Positions 1 through 10,558 are shown, counted from the first letter of the stretch. The stretch: DNA of 64,000 nt from MWBF01 sp040772005 (GCA_040772005.1 JAXGYZ010000004.1:186001-250000); one strand, 5' to 3'. Numbers and translations are program-made. The notes: a model not told the origin generated them from the letters alone.

Positions 1-646
1 CCGCCTCTACAAATTCCTTCTGCTTCAGGGAGAGCACCTGACCGCGCACGAGACGCGCCAGGCCCACCCACGAGATGATGGACAGCGAGACGAACAACAG
101 CAGCAGGCCGTTGAGCGCCCGGCCGAGCGCCGTCTCCCGCAGGGCCGCCATTGCGATGATGAAGAACAGCAGGTCCGGAAAGGCATACAGCACGTCCGCT
201 GCACGCATGAGCAAGTTATCCACCCAGCCGCCGGTATAGCCGGACACCAGGCCGACCGAGACCCCCACAATGAGGATGATGATGGTCGGGATGAGGCCAA
301 CCACCATAGACACACGCGCGCCGTAGATGGTCCGGCTCAACACATCACGGCCCAGGCTGTCGGTGCCGAGCAGGAACGCTGGCTCACCAACTTTGCCGGT
401 AGGGCCCCGCTCGACCCAGGCCGGCGGCAAATAGCCCTTGCCGCTGTTGATCTTCAGGGGATTGTGCGGCGCAATGACCGGCGCAAAGATGGCAATCAGA
501 GCAAAGAGCACGATGACGATTGAGCCCGCCACGGCCGCCTTGTTGCGCAACAGCCGATGCCACGCGTCGCTCCACAGCGAACGCGGGGGCCGCGCGATGG
601 TCTGCGCCAGAATCGCCTGATTAGCGGTACTTGTTTGGACCGTCAT
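1..646 (-). CDS. Oligopeptide ABC transporter permease, OppC type (3' end cut off)
   Basis: Inner-membrane subunit of a peptide importer, paired with the OppB-type permease just upstream. The frame opens at the ATG at 646 and stays open to base 1, so about 215 residues are visible and the C-terminus is outside the window. A first membrane segment lies near residues 35-57, and the family motif GTDSLGRDVLSRTIYGAR follows near residue 97, then further hydrophobic segments. The start lies 8 bases after the stop of the OppB gene (655), so the two are translated from one message. It is the last visible gene of the left peptide-transport operon (OppD, OppF, binding protein, OppB, OppC). Assignment to the DppC/OppC family is firm; the exact substrate is unknown. 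Confidence 0.93.
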   Translation of the reverse strand, partial: MTVQTSTANQAILAQTIARPPRSLWSDAWHRLLRNKAAVAGSIVIVLFALIAIFAPVIAPHNPLKINSGKGYLPPAWVERGPTGKVGEPAFLLGTDSLGRDVLSRTIYGARVSMVVGLIPTIIILIVGVSVGLVSGYTGGWVDNLLMRAADVLYAFPDLLFFIIAMAALRETALGRALNGLLLLFVSLSIISWVGLARLVRGQVLSLKQKEFVEA

Positions 647-654
647 AGCTGACC

Positions 655-1650
655 TCAATCTCCAACTTTGATGCGCGGGTCGAGGAACCCGTAGACCAGG
701 TCAACCGTCAGGTTGGCCACTGCCACCAGGACCGCATATATCAGGGTTGTGCCCATAATCATCGAATAGTCACGCTGCTGGATGGACATCACGAAGGCGC
801 GGCCGCTGCCCGGGAAAGAAAACATCTGCTCGATAATGAACGAGCCGGTCACCAGGCCCGCGACCGCCGGCCCCAGGATAGTGACGACCGGGATGAGCGA
901 GTTGCGCAGCATGTGGCGGAGCACGATCACGCGCTCGCGCAGGCCTTTGGCCCGCGCCGTGCGCACGTAGTCCTGCTGCATCACTTCCAGCATAGTCGAG
1001 CGGGTCAGGCGGGTGATGTAGGCAAAGGTGCCGAAGCCCAGGATGGATGCGGGCACGAGCCATGCGCCGGGACTGCTCCAATCCTGCTGGACAATCTTGA
1101 CCAGCCTCAACCGGCTCGCAAAAATGATGATGAAGAAAATGGCGAGCACGAAGCTGGGCACCGAAATGCCGACCGTCGAAATAAACATGGAGATATAGTC
1201 CACCAGGCTGTTGCGCTTCAGGGCCGCCGCGATCCCCAGCGGAATACCGAGGATGGTGGCCATGAAGACAGCGATCAGGCCCAGGCGCACCGAGTAACCG
1301 AACCGGCTATCCCAGAACGGTTTGCCTTCCGGCGGCCGGAACAGGATATCCTGCACATCCAGGCCGCGCTGGCGGTAGGAGGGCCCCAGGTCGCCGCGCA
1401 CCACGCCAAAGATGTAGTTCAGGAACTGGCTGTCAAACGGATTGCCGCCTGTCGTGTTGATGAACAGCGGCTTGTCCAGCCCGAAGCGCCGGTTAAGCAA
1501 TTCCTGCGTGCGCGAGTCGACCTGGCGCGCGCTCAAATCGCGGTCCCAGGGACCGCCGGGCGCGGCGTGCATCAGCACAAAAGTGATCAGCGCCACGAGG
1601 AAAAGCGTGGGGATCATATAGAGCAAACGACGAACAACGTAGGTGGTCAC
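655..1650 (-). CDS. Oligopeptide ABC transporter permease, OppB type
   Basis: Membrane permease of 331 residues, typical OppB/DppB length. It has an N-terminal membrane segment (about residues 9-29), the periplasmic loop usual for this family (RFGLDKPLF, GDLGPSYRQR) and the cytoplasmic EAA-type motif DYVRTARAKGLRERVIVLRH near residue 225, which docks on the ATPase subunits. The C-terminal half contains five further hydrophobic segments. It lies between the binding protein gene (1835-3649) and the OppC gene (1-646), and belongs to the left peptide operon. The gap to the binding protein gene carries two inverted repeats that may cap or stabilise the upstream part of the message. Confidence 0.95.
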   Translation of the reverse strand: MTTYVVRRLLYMIPTLFLVALITFVLMHAAPGGPWDRDLSARQVDSRTQELLNRRFGLDKPLFINTTGGNPFDSQFLNYIFGVVRGDLGPSYRQRGLDVQDILFRPPEGKPFWDSRFGYSVRLGLIAVFMATILGIPLGIAAALKRNSLVDYISMFISTVGISVPSFVLAIFFIIIFASRLRLVKIVQQDWSSPGAWLVPASILGFGTFAYITRLTRSTMLEVMQQDYVRTARAKGLRERVIVLRHMLRNSLIPVVTILGPAVAGLVTGSFIIEQMFSFPGSGRAFVMSIQQRDYSMIMGTTLIYAVLVAVANLTVDLVYGFLDPRIKVGD

Positions 1651-1692
1651 GTCCCCACCCTCCCATACGAGAGACGGCCAGAGGGCTGCCGT

Positions 1693-1745
1693 GTGAGCGG
1701 GCTGCTCACCTTGAGCAGGCTGCTCAGGGTGAGTTGCCCGCTCAC
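1693..1745. repeat. Inverted repeat between binding-protein and permease genes
   Basis: The arms GTGAGCGGG and CCCGCTCAC enclose repeated GCTGCTCA/TGAGCAG units, giving a large imperfect hairpin. A second inverted repeat (GCGGGCAA...TTGCCCGC) lies at 1790-1820. There is no run of T after either, so they look like message-stabilising or dampening hairpins between a highly expressed binding protein and its permeases rather than strong terminators. That role is inference. Confidence 0.55.
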
Positions 1746-1834
1746 GCTGAGCAGACGCTCACCCAGGCGCATCCCCTGGCCGCCGATGGGCGGGCAAAGC
1801 TCACCGGGAGCCTTGCCCGCTACAGAACGCTCGC

Positions 1835-3649
1835 TTATTGCGGCAGCAGCGTCGTGTCGATGTCGATCGAGATCGGGTCGATGATGCCCGGGAAGCCGGA
1901 ATCCTGCGGGGTCTTCTGAACGCCAGTCACCCACGGCTTGATCAGGTAGGTGTTGACGTTGTTCCAGAAGAACGCGACCGGCGCGCCGTCGGTCAGCAGC
2001 TTTTGCGCGTCAGCGTAGAGCTGCGCGCGCTGGGCCGGATCGGGCTCGGTGTCCGCAGCGTCGACCAGGGCGTCGAAGTCAGGATTCGAGTAGCCGATGC
2101 GCTGGCCGAAGCCGCCAGTCTTCCAGTAGACGCTCAGCCAGTTCTGCGGATCCGGATAGTCGGCACACCAACCGAGGATGTAGGCCAACGGTGCGGTCTC
2201 GATGTCCTTGGTCAGGGCGGTGTAGGTGGTGGACTCAACCGGGTTGAGGGTCACCTGCACGCCGAGAACCTCCGCCCACTTCGCGGCCAGCCACTCGTAG
2301 CGGGTGCGGTTGCGCGGGGAGTCGGAGAAGGTCAGGTCGATGGGCGGCAGGCCCTCAGCCGAGCCGTAGGAGGACTCAGCCAGTGCGGCCTTCGCGGCCT
2401 CAGGATCGAAGCCCCAGCGGCTCTCTTCCGCGTCGTACCCAGGGTACCCCGGCGGGATCCAGGTCAGCGTGGGCGAGCCGAGGCCCTGCAGCACGTCGGC
2501 CACCCAGGTCTCGCGGTCCAGCGCCATCGTGAAGGCCTCGCGGACCTTCTGATCGTTGAACGGTTCCTTCAACTGATGGAACATGACGGCGAAGGTGCAG
2601 GAGCCGGGGTAGATGTTGGCTTCCTGGCTCAACTGCGGATCCGCCTGCACGACCTGGAGGTCTTCGGCGGCCAGGCCGATGATGTCAAACTCGTTGCCCT
2701 TGTAGGCTTCGAACGCAACAGCCGAGTCGGTGATGTAGGAATACTCGAAGTTCACCTTGCCAACGCCGGCCCAGTAGTTCGGGTTCGGGGCAAAGGTCGC
2801 GCGCACGAACGGCTCCAGGCTCTTCAGGACGTACGGGCCGTTGCCGATCTGGTACTTCGAGCTGTTCCACCACTGCTCGCCACCCTCGGTGATGTTCTCT
2901 TCCTTGGCCGGGTAGGTGACCCACAGCGACATGACGGTGTGGAAGTACGGGGCCGGGCGGGAGAGCTTCAGGGTCAGGGTGTTGCAGGCGGCATCTTCGT
3001 AGCCGTCGCAGGCCGCGCCGTCGGCATGGCTCGCCACGATGCTCTCATCGATGGTTGCCGCAGCCGCTTCACAGGCCGCCGCATCGTCGCCACAGCCGCG
3101 CCATTCGGGCGCACCGGCGATCTCGTCGGTGATCTGAGCGTATTCACCGGCGGTCTCGGGGTTGATGTTGCGCTTGATCGAGTACGCATAGCGGGCGGCA
3201 TTCAGGATGCTGCCGTCGCTGTACTTCAGGCCGTCGCGCAGCGTGAACGTGAGCTGGGTGAGGTCATCGTTGTAGGCCCATTCAGCCGCACCGGGGACCG
3301 TGTTCAGGTCCTTGTCCAGCTTGGTGAGGCCTTCGTAGATCATCTGCAGGTGCGCAATCTCGTTGACGAAGGAGCTCTTCTGCGGATCGATGATGTCGGG
3401 ATAGCCACCGAGGTTGATGCGCACGACCTTCTCCGCGGGGAGCGGGGTTGGGGTCACGACAACCTGGACTTCCTTCTCGACTTCCTTGACAGTCTCGACC
3501 ACCTGGGTCTCGACCACCTTCACTTCCTTCTCGACGATCTGGGTCACGACCTGAGGCGCGCTCGGGGCTGCGGGTGTCGCGCAGGCCGATACGATCAGGC
3601 TCAGGACCATCAGAATGCCGAAGAAGACGGACAGCTTCTTTACCGACAT
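1835..3649 (-). CDS. Peptide-binding lipoprotein, SBP family 5, canonical order
   Basis: Extracellular solute-binding lipoprotein of 604 residues for the left peptide transporter. Signal peptide with lipobox LIVSAC (Cys about residue 23), then a Val/Glu/Lys-rich tether (about 35-72), then a standard family 5 binding domain: KVVRINLGGYPDIIDPQ near residue 78, GNGPYVLKS and NPNYW in the middle, and NDQKVREAFTMALDRET in the C-terminal half. The start at 3649 follows a clear AGGAGG-type ribosome site at 3651-3660. It sits between the ATPase genes and the permease genes of the same operon. It is a useful normal-order reference for the permuted binding protein at 10616-12592, with which it shares the same lipobox and tether. 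Confidence 0.95.
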   Translation of the reverse strand: MSVKKLSVFFGILMVLSLIVSACATPAAPSAPQVVTQIVEKEVKVVETQVVETVKEVEKEVQVVVTPTPLPAEKVVRINLGGYPDIIDPQKSSFVNEIAHLQMIYEGLTKLDKDLNTVPGAAEWAYNDDLTQLTFTLRDGLKYSDGSILNAARYAYSIKRNINPETAGEYAQITDEIAGAPEWRGCGDDAAACEAAAATIDESIVASHADGAACDGYEDAACNTLTLKLSRPAPYFHTVMSLWVTYPAKEENITEGGEQWWNSSKYQIGNGPYVLKSLEPFVRATFAPNPNYWAGVGKVNFEYSYITDSAVAFEAYKGNEFDIIGLAAEDLQVVQADPQLSQEANIYPGSCTFAVMFHQLKEPFNDQKVREAFTMALDRETWVADVLQGLGSPTLTWIPPGYPGYDAEESRWGFDPEAAKAALAESSYGSAEGLPPIDLTFSDSPRNRTRYEWLAAKWAEVLGVQVTLNPVESTTYTALTKDIETAPLAYILGWCADYPDPQNWLSVYWKTGGFGQRIGYSNPDFDALVDAADTEPDPAQRAQLYADAQKLLTDGAPVAFFWNNVNTYLIKPWVTGVQKTPQDSGFPGIIDPISIDIDTTLLPQ

Positions 3650-3740
3650 ATTTCTCCTCCTGAGAGAATTGGGATAATGTGGTCTTGGCTATCTCAATGC
3701 CGCCGGCCAGCGCCGGCAGCTTTGCCAACATGGAAAAACC

Positions 3741-3793
3741 GTAGCCTAGCCCCTTGTGGGCGTGTAAGCCACGGGCACAAGGCCCTATGCTAC
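3741..3793. repeat. Palindromic repeat, GTAGC(A/C)TAG family, copy 1
   Basis: Arms GTAGCCTAGCCCCTTGTGGG and CGGGCACAAGGCCCTATGC followed by TAC form a long hairpin. A second copy in opposite orientation is at 10385-10434, also between transporter genes. The same sequence at two places marks it as an interspersed palindromic element. Confidence 0.7.
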
Positions 3794-3807
3794 TGAGGGC
3801 AACACCG

Positions 3808-4805
3808 TCACTGCGGGTGCAGCCAGCAGGCCACATAGTGGCCGTCGCCGTAGTCCTTGAAGGCCGGCTCCTGCTCGCGGCACACATCCATCGCCTTCGG
3901 GCAGCGGGTGCAGAAGTTGCAGCCCTTCGGCGGATTCGCGGGCGAGGGCACATCACCTTCGAGGATGATGCGCCGGCGCGTCTCTTCCACCGTCGGGTCC
4001 GGAATGGGCACCGCCGACAACAGGGCCTGCGTGTACGGGTGCATGGGATTGCGGTACAGCTCGTCCCGGTCGGCCAGCTCCATGATCTTGCCGAGATACA
4101 TAACGGCGATGCGGTCGGAAATGTGCCGCACCACCGACAGGTCATGGGCGATGAACAGGTAGGTCAGGTTGAACTGCTCTTGCAGGTCTTCGAGCAGGTT
4201 GATGACCTGCGCCTGGATGGAGACATCCAGCGCGGAAATCGGCTCGTCGCAGACGATGAACTTCGGGTTGACAGCCAGCGCGCGGGCGACGCCGATGCGC
4301 TGGCGCTGCCCGCCGGAGAACTCGTGCGGGTAGCGGTTGATGAAATAGGGGTTCAGCCCGACCGTCTGCAGCAGGTGGCGCACGCGCTCCAGCCGTTCGG
4401 ACTTCGTGCCCATCTGGTGGACTTCGAGCGGCTCCGCGACGATGCTGCCCACGGTCATGCGGGGGTTCAGCGATGCGTACGGATCCTGGAAGATCATCTG
4501 CATCTGGCGGCGCATCCGGCGCAGGTGGTCGCCCTCGATCTTGACCAGGTCCTGCCCCTCGAACAGCACGCTGCCGCCCGTGGGCCGGTAGAGCTTGAGG
4601 ATGGCGCGGCCGGTCGTGGACTTGCCGCAGCCGGACTCACCGACGAGGCCCAACGTCTCGCCCTGGTAGATGTCGAAATTGACTCCGTCGACCGCTTTGA
4701 CATTGCCGACCTGCCGCTGGAGCAGGCCGCGCCGGATCGGGAACCACATCTTCAGGTCGCGCACTTCGACCAGCTTGGAAGCCGACCCGTTCTTGCCGTT
4801 GGTGC

Positions 4806-4809
<4 letters not shown>
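3808..4809 (-). CDS. Peptide ABC transporter ATPase, OppF/DppF type
   Basis: Cytoplasmic ATPase of 333 residues that powers the left peptide importer together with the OppD-type subunit. Walker A GESGCGKST near residue 60, signature FSGGQRQRIGVARAL near 165, Walker B FIVCDEPISALD near 187, switch His in FIAHDLSVV. The C-terminal oligopeptide/dipeptide extension has the family cysteines (CNFCTRCPKAMDVC), which bind an iron-sulphur cluster in at least one crystallised relative. The ATG at 4809 overlaps the stop of the OppD-type gene by four bases (ATGA at 4806-4809), showing translational coupling. Confidence 0.95.
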
Positions 4810-5828
<1,019 letters not shown>

Positions 5829-5874
5829 TCACGCCTCCGGGCTGTAGTGTGGGGATAGCCTTGGAGTGGGGGTG

Positions 5875-5903
5875 ATAATAGCACAGTGGTTGTTGGGTGT
5901 CAA
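5875..5903 (-). promoter_or_regulatory. Sigma-A promoter of the left peptide operon
   Basis: On the minus strand TTGACA (5898-5903), a 17-base spacer, then TATTAT (5875-5880). The predicted start is near 5868, about 40 bases before the OppD start codon. It lies just downstream of the terminator of the preceding operon. Confidence 0.8.
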
Positions 5904-5925
5904 GTCAATTAGAAATCCCAGCGCA

Positions 5926-5960
5926 AAGAACCCCGTTTTCTGGCAGAAAACGGGGTTCTT
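5926..5960 (-). terminator. Hairpin terminator of the right peptide operon
   Basis: A perfect 17-base-pair stem (5926-5942 with 5944-5960, arm AAGAACCCCGTTTTCTG) placed 15 bases after the last gene of the right peptide operon. The 3' arm ends in TTCTT followed by TG, a weak U-rich tail. It cleanly separates the two transporter operons. Confidence 0.8.
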
Positions 5961-5975
5961 ATACCGGATGAGCCC

Positions 5976-6986
5976 TCAGTTGCTGCTGACTGCTCCGCTG
6001 GCCGGCACGAGGTGGCACGCGACCCAGTGATCTGCGGCCTTCTGCTCGAACGCCGGCTCCACGCGGCTGCACATCTCCACCGCAATGGGGCAGCGCGGAT
6101 GGAAACGGCAGCCCGTAGGCGGCCGCAGCGGTGAGGGCACGTCGCCCGTCAGCACGATGCGCTCGCGCCGGATCCTGGGGTTGGGCGACGGGATGGCGGA
6201 AAGCAGCGCCTTGGTATACGGGTGCAACGGGTTGCGGTACAGCGTCTGACGGTCCGTAATCTCCGCCATCTTGCCCAGGTACATGACGCCGATGCGGTCG
6301 CTGATGTGCTCCACCACGCTCAGGTTATGTGCGATGAACAGATAAGTCAGGCCGTATTCATCCTGGAGCTTGTTCAGCAGGTTGAGCACCTGCGATTGGA
6401 TGGACACATCCAGCGCGGACACCGGCTCGTCGCAGACGATGAACTTCGGGTTTAACGCCAATGCGCGGGCGATGCCGATGCGCTGGCGCTGCCCGCCGGA
6501 GAATTCGTGCGGATATCGCCGCGCGTGGTAGGGGTTCAGGCCCACCTTGGCGAGCATCTCCGTCACGACCTCGGCCCGTTCCCTGCCGTTGCCGATGCCA
6601 TGAATCTGCAAGCCCTCGGAAATGATTTCACCGACGGGCATACGCGGGTCGAGCGACGAGTAGGGGTCCTGGAACACAATCTGCATGTTGCGCCGCAGGG
6701 CCTTGAGCTCGGCCCCACGCTTGGCAAACACATCCTCGCCGTCGAAATAGACCGTGCCGCCAGTGTGGGGCGTCAGGCGCAGAATGGTGCGGCCGATGGT
6801 CGTCTTGCCGCAGCCCGACTCACCCACCAGGCCGAACGTCTCCCCTTCGCGCACCGAGAAGCTGACGCCATCGACGGCCTGCACCCAGGCCGTCACCCGC
6901 TGGAACAAGCCGGAGCGCACCGGGAAATACTTCTTCAGATTTTCGATGACCAGCAGGTCCTTCTTCGGAGCATTGAGCTTGCTCAT
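5976..6986 (-). CDS. Peptide ABC transporter ATPase, OppF/DppF type (right operon)
   Basis: ATPase of 336 residues, last gene of the right peptide operon. Walker A GESGCGKTT near residue 58, signature FSGGQRQRIGIARAL near 162, Walker B FIVCDEPVSALD near 184, and the C-terminal peptide-transporter extension with CRFHPRCPIAVEMC. Its ATG overlaps the stop of the OppD-type gene by four bases. It is clearly a paralogue of the protein at 3808-4809. It is followed by the terminator at 5926-5960. Confidence 0.95.
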   Translation of the reverse strand: MSKLNAPKKDLLVIENLKKYFPVRSGLFQRVTAWVQAVDGVSFSVREGETFGLVGESGCGKTTIGRTILRLTPHTGGTVYFDGEDVFAKRGAELKALRRNMQIVFQDPYSSLDPRMPVGEIISEGLQIHGIGNGRERAEVVTEMLAKVGLNPYHARRYPHEFSGGQRQRIGIARALALNPKFIVCDEPVSALDVSIQSQVLNLLNKLQDEYGLTYLFIAHNLSVVEHISDRIGVMYLGKMAEITDRQTLYRNPLHPYTKALLSAIPSPNPRIRRERIVLTGDVPSPLRPPTGCRFHPRCPIAVEMCSRVEPAFEQKAADHWVACHLVPASGAVSSN

Positions 6987-8080
6987 GCCACACCTGCCTG
7001 CGCGCCGAGTTCGGGCGCCATATCTGTCAGGATCTCGTCACCGAAGAAGTGCCAGTCGGCCCGCTGCACCTCGCCCCAGAGATCTTTCGTTTCCGGCAAC
7101 CGCATGTAGCAACGCACCTTGTGGCCCGGCGCGACTTCTTCCAGCGGAGGCGTCTCGCCCATGCACAGCTCCTTCATGTACGGACAGCGCGGATGGAACT
7201 TGCAGCCGGGCGGCGGGTCGATCAGGTTGGGCACCGAGCCCGGAATGACGGCCAGGCTCTCGCGCACCTCGCCCAGGACCGGGATCGCCGCCAGCAGCCC
7301 CTCGGTGTACGGGTGGAGCTGCGTCTCGAACAACGTGGCGACATCCGTGTATTCGACAATCTGCCCGGCGTACATGACCGCCACGTTGTCGCACATCTCC
7401 GCGATGACGCCCATGTCATGCGTGATGAGCAGGATGGCCGTGCCGGTCTCCGTGCGCAGGCGGCGCATCAGGTCGAGGATCTGCGCCTGGATGGTGACAT
7501 CGAGCGCCGTCGTCGGTTCGTCCGCAATCAGCAGGTCGGGCAGCGTCGCCAGCGCCATCGCGATCATCACGCGCTGCGCCTGACCGCCGGAAATCTCGTG
7601 CGGGAAGGAAGACGCGCGGCGCTCCGGGTCGGGGATGCCTACCTTGCGGAACATGTCGACGGCCTGCTTCCAGGCTGCGTCCTTGCTGAGCCCCTGGTGG
7701 ATTTCCAGCACCTCCGCCACCTGCGCGCCGATCTGGAAGACCGGGTTCAGGCAGCTCGTCGGCTGCTGGAAGATCATCGACATGTCGGCCCCGCGGATTT
7801 TGACCATCTCTTCTTCGGGCAGGGGCACCAGGTCGCGGCCCTTGAAGACCACCTGACCTTCGACAATCTTGCCGGACGCACCGAGCAGGCGCATGATCGA
7901 GAGCGAAGTGACGCTCTTGCCGCTGCCCGATTCGCCCACCAGACCCATGATCTCGCCTTCGCGAATCGCGAAGTCCACTCCGCTGACCGCCTGGACCACG
8001 CCGTCTTCGGTGTAGAAATAGGTCTTCAGGCCCTTTACATCGAGGAGGGGGACCGCTGCGGTATTCGTGTCGGTTGCCAT
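6983..8080 (-). CDS. Peptide ABC transporter ATPase, OppD/DppD type (right operon)
   Basis: ATPase of 365 residues. Walker A GESGSGKSV near residue 46, signature ISGGQAQRVMIAMAL near 162, Walker B LLIADEPTTALD near 184, C-terminal extension with CKFHPRCPYMKELC. It carries a longer C-terminal tail than usual (KDLWGEVQRADWHFFGDEIL and beyond). It starts 15 bases after the OppC stop and overlaps the OppF start by four bases, so it belongs to the operon that carries the permuted binding protein. Confidence 0.95.
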   Translation of the reverse strand: MATDTNTAAVPLLDVKGLKTYFYTEDGVVQAVSGVDFAIREGEIMGLVGESGSGKSVTSLSIMRLLGASGKIVEGQVVFKGRDLVPLPEEEMVKIRGADMSMIFQQPTSCLNPVFQIGAQVAEVLEIHQGLSKDAAWKQAVDMFRKVGIPDPERRASSFPHEISGGQAQRVMIAMALATLPDLLIADEPTTALDVTIQAQILDLMRRLRTETGTAILLITHDMGVIAEMCDNVAVMYAGQIVEYTDVATLFETQLHPYTEGLLAAIPVLGEVRESLAVIPGSVPNLIDPPPGCKFHPRCPYMKELCMGETPPLEEVAPGHKVRCYMRLPETKDLWGEVQRADWHFFGDEILTDMAPELGAQAGVA

Positions 8081-8095
8081 CTTATGTCATGCCCC

Positions 8096-9097
8096 CTATC
8101 GCTTGAGTCTCGGATCGAGCGCGTCGCGCAAGCCATCACCGATGAAGTTGAACCCGATAGATACAATCACCAGCGGGATGCCGGGCACCAACGGCAGCCA
8201 CGGATGCTGGAACATGTAACTCTGCGACGTAGACAGCATGTTGCCCCACGTGGGCGTCGGGTCCTGCACGCCCAGGCCCAGAAAGCTCAACGCGGACTCC
8301 GTCACGATCACGCCGCCCAGCGCCAGGCTGGCGTTGACCAGGATGGGCGCCAGGCCATTCGGGATGATGTGGCGGAAGATGATGCGCGCATCCGATGCGC
8401 CGGCCGCGCGCAGCGCTTCGACGAAGTCCTGCTTGCTCAGCGACAGCGCCATGCCGCGCATGAGACGCGCAGCCCCCAGCCAACCAAAGACGACCAGGAT
8501 GAGCACCAGCACGACCACTTTCTGCGCCTCGCGCTCCGGCGCCAGCAACAGGCCGCTGAGGAACTTATCGATGAAGGCCGGCAGGGGCAACACCACGTCG
8601 CGGCGCAACAGGATGGCCGAGATAATCAGCAGGATGGGCAGCGTCGGGATGGTCAGCATGAACTCAATGACGCGCGAGATGATCGTATCCACAATGCCGC
8701 CGAAATATCCGGCGACCGCGCCGAGGAACATGCCGAAGGTCTCGCTGATGAGCACGACCAGGATCGCGATGGACATGGACACGCGCGCCGCATAGAGCAA
8801 GCGGGTGAACAGGTCGCGGCCCAGGTGGTCGATGCCCAGCAGATGCACCTGGCCGGCCGTATCGCGGACGCCGGGCGGCGCAGGGCGGCTCGACGACGTC
8901 AGGTCGATGGCGTCGCGCGCGAACGGCGCCAACACGGGCGCCAGCAGCGAGACGACAAAGATGAAGAGGATCAGGAACGTGGAGATGACGGCCAGCTTAT
9001 GACGCCGGAACCGGCGCAGGACAACCAGCACCTGGCTCTCCTGCTTATCCTCGTACGCTCTACCCCTGTCCAAAATCGGCCGTGAAACAGTAGTCAT
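8096..9097 (-). CDS. Oligopeptide ABC transporter permease, OppC type (right operon)
   Basis: Permease of 333 residues. First membrane segment near residues 35-60, then the OppC motif GIDHLGRDLFTRLLYAARVS near 88, and the cytoplasmic coupling motif QDFVEALRAAGASDARIIFRH near 226. An inserted stretch of about 40 residues (PLPAFIDKFLSGLLLAPERE and after) lies between membrane segments, longer than in typical OppC. It begins 17 bases after the OppB stop. Pairs with the 405-residue OppB. Confidence 0.94.
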   Translation of the reverse strand: MTTVSRPILDRGRAYEDKQESQVLVVLRRFRRHKLAVISTFLILFIFVVSLLAPVLAPFARDAIDLTSSSRPAPPGVRDTAGQVHLLGIDHLGRDLFTRLLYAARVSMSIAILVVLISETFGMFLGAVAGYFGGIVDTIISRVIEFMLTIPTLPILLIISAILLRRDVVLPLPAFIDKFLSGLLLAPEREAQKVVVLVLILVVFGWLGAARLMRGMALSLSKQDFVEALRAAGASDARIIFRHIIPNGLAPILVNASLALGGVIVTESALSFLGLGVQDPTPTWGNMLSTSQSYMFQHPWLPLVPGIPLVIVSIGFNFIGDGLRDALDPRLKR

Positions 9098-9114
9098 TGC
9101 GGTTGCTCCGGCAG

Positions 9115-10332
9115 TTATGAGTACTTGATCCGCGGATCAACGACCGTATACAGGATGTCGCCCAGCAAGGTAGCGAACACGGTCAGCAGAGCGGTGATAA
9201 AGATGAACGCCAGCGCGATGGGCCAATCGCTGCGCGTCAGGGCGTCATAGTAGAGTCGTCCCATGCCCGGCCAGGCGAAGACCGTCTCGGTGATGATGGC
9301 GCCGGCGAAGAAGCTGGGGATGGTCAGCACGGCCACTGTCACAAAAGGAATCAGCGCGTTGCGCAGCGCGTGCTTGATGATGACGACGCGCTCCCACAGG
9401 CCCTTGGCGCGCGCCGTGCGCACGTAATCCTGCCGCAGCACTTCCAGCATCGAGGAGCGCACGAAGCGGCTCCACGTCGCCATATAGAAGAAAGTCAGGA
9501 CGCCCACCGGCATGATGAGGTGCAAGACGCGGTCGAGCAGCGTTCCGGGCGTCACACGGGGCAGCCACGAGGCCACCTCGTAGGGCCGCACGGCCACGCG
9601 CGAGCCTGGCGGCAGGCTTGGCAGCCAGGGAAAGACCTTTTCGAGCAAATTGGGAAAGACGGTGAAGACCAGGATCAGCAGCAGGCCAAAGAAGAAGGTG
9701 GGCATGGCCGAGCCGATGAACGAGATGGTTGTAAAGGTATAGTCGAAGCGCGAGTACTGCTTGATGGCGCTGTAGATGCCGATCGGGATGCCCAGGAGAA
9801 ATGAGAGAAAAACCGACAGCATCATCAGCTCCAGTGTGGCAGGCAGGCGGCTCATCATTTCATTCCACACCGGCCGGCCCGCGCGCACGACGGTCGAGAG
9901 ACCGAAATCCCCGCGCAGGATGCCGCGGCTCGACCGCACCGCCGGATGCAGTTCGGGGATCTCCGACAGATAGACATAGTCGTCGCAGCCCGCAGGCACC
10001 ACAACCTGCTGCCCATCCTGGATGACCACCTGCCGGTCGCGCGGCAGATAGCAGCCCACCGGCGTATTGGCAAACAGCTCGCGGCCGCCAATGGTAATCG
10101 GCCCGCTCGGCACGCCGATCAGCCAGCGCGAAAAGCGCACCGGCCAGTACAGGTCCAGCTCGTAGTTGGCCGACAGTCGCGCCAAATCCTCGCGCGTGAT
10201 GCGCCGCTGCTGCTGCTGGATGCCCGCCAGCGGGCCGCCCGGAGAAATCGTAAACAGGAAATAGGTAAACAGCGCAGCCAGCAAGATCACCAGGATCATC
10301 TGGAAGACGCGCCGGATCAGATAGTTCGTCAT
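9115..10332 (-). CDS. Oligopeptide ABC transporter permease, OppB type, enlarged loop
   Basis: Permease of 405 residues. I place the start at the ATG at 10332 (MTNYLIRRVFQM), which has GGGAGGCGGG upstream and matches the family N-terminus; an in-frame start at 10419 would add 29 non-conserved residues. Between membrane segments 1 and 2 the external loop is about 80 residues longer than usual and holds two cysteines (GCYLPRD and GCDDYVY), and a second insertion (PPGSRVAVRPYEV) precedes the fourth segment. The coupling motif DYVRTARAKGLWERVVIIKH is normal. The enlarged outer face may be matched to the unusual binding protein encoded upstream. Confidence 0.93.
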   Translation of the reverse strand: MTNYLIRRVFQMILVILLAALFTYFLFTISPGGPLAGIQQQQRRITREDLARLSANYELDLYWPVRFSRWLIGVPSGPITIGGRELFANTPVGCYLPRDRQVVIQDGQQVVVPAGCDDYVYLSEIPELHPAVRSSRGILRGDFGLSTVVRAGRPVWNEMMSRLPATLELMMLSVFLSFLLGIPIGIYSAIKQYSRFDYTFTTISFIGSAMPTFFFGLLLILVFTVFPNLLEKVFPWLPSLPPGSRVAVRPYEVASWLPRVTPGTLLDRVLHLIMPVGVLTFFYMATWSRFVRSSMLEVLRQDYVRTARAKGLWERVVIIKHALRNALIPFVTVAVLTIPSFFAGAIITETVFAWPGMGRLYYDALTRSDWPIALAFIFITALLTVFATLLGDILYTVVDPRIKYS

Positions 10333-10384
10333 GACCCGCCTCCCGACACTGCCGAGGAGCAATTGGAGCCTATCCCAATAACTC

Positions 10385-10434
10385 GTAGCATAGGGCCTTG
10401 CGCCCGTCAGCACGCCCACAAGGGGCTATGCTAC
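10385..10434. repeat. Palindromic repeat, GTAGC(A/C)TAG family, copy 2
   Basis: Arms GTAGCATAGGGCCTTGCGCC and GGCGTGTTGCC-type complement ending GGGGCTATGCTAC. It is the reverse-orientation partner of the element at 3741-3793. It lies in the gap between the permuted binding-protein gene and OppB. Confidence 0.7.
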
Positions 10435-10558
10435 CCTGTTACGGATGAGCACTTAGTGGGGCCTGCCAGATTGGAGGAGCCTCCGCTCTGATGCAGTTTA
10501 GCATAACGGGCGGGCTGCCCGGGGGCCACCCGCCCGTTTGTGATCTGTCTGTGGCGTA

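Noticed and set aside
1838..3796. 652-codon plus-strand frame
   Set aside because: Antisense of the binding protein gene; no family motif or ribosome site.
7049..9085. 678-codon plus-strand frame
   Set aside because: Antisense to the OppD/OppC genes, composition of a shadow frame.
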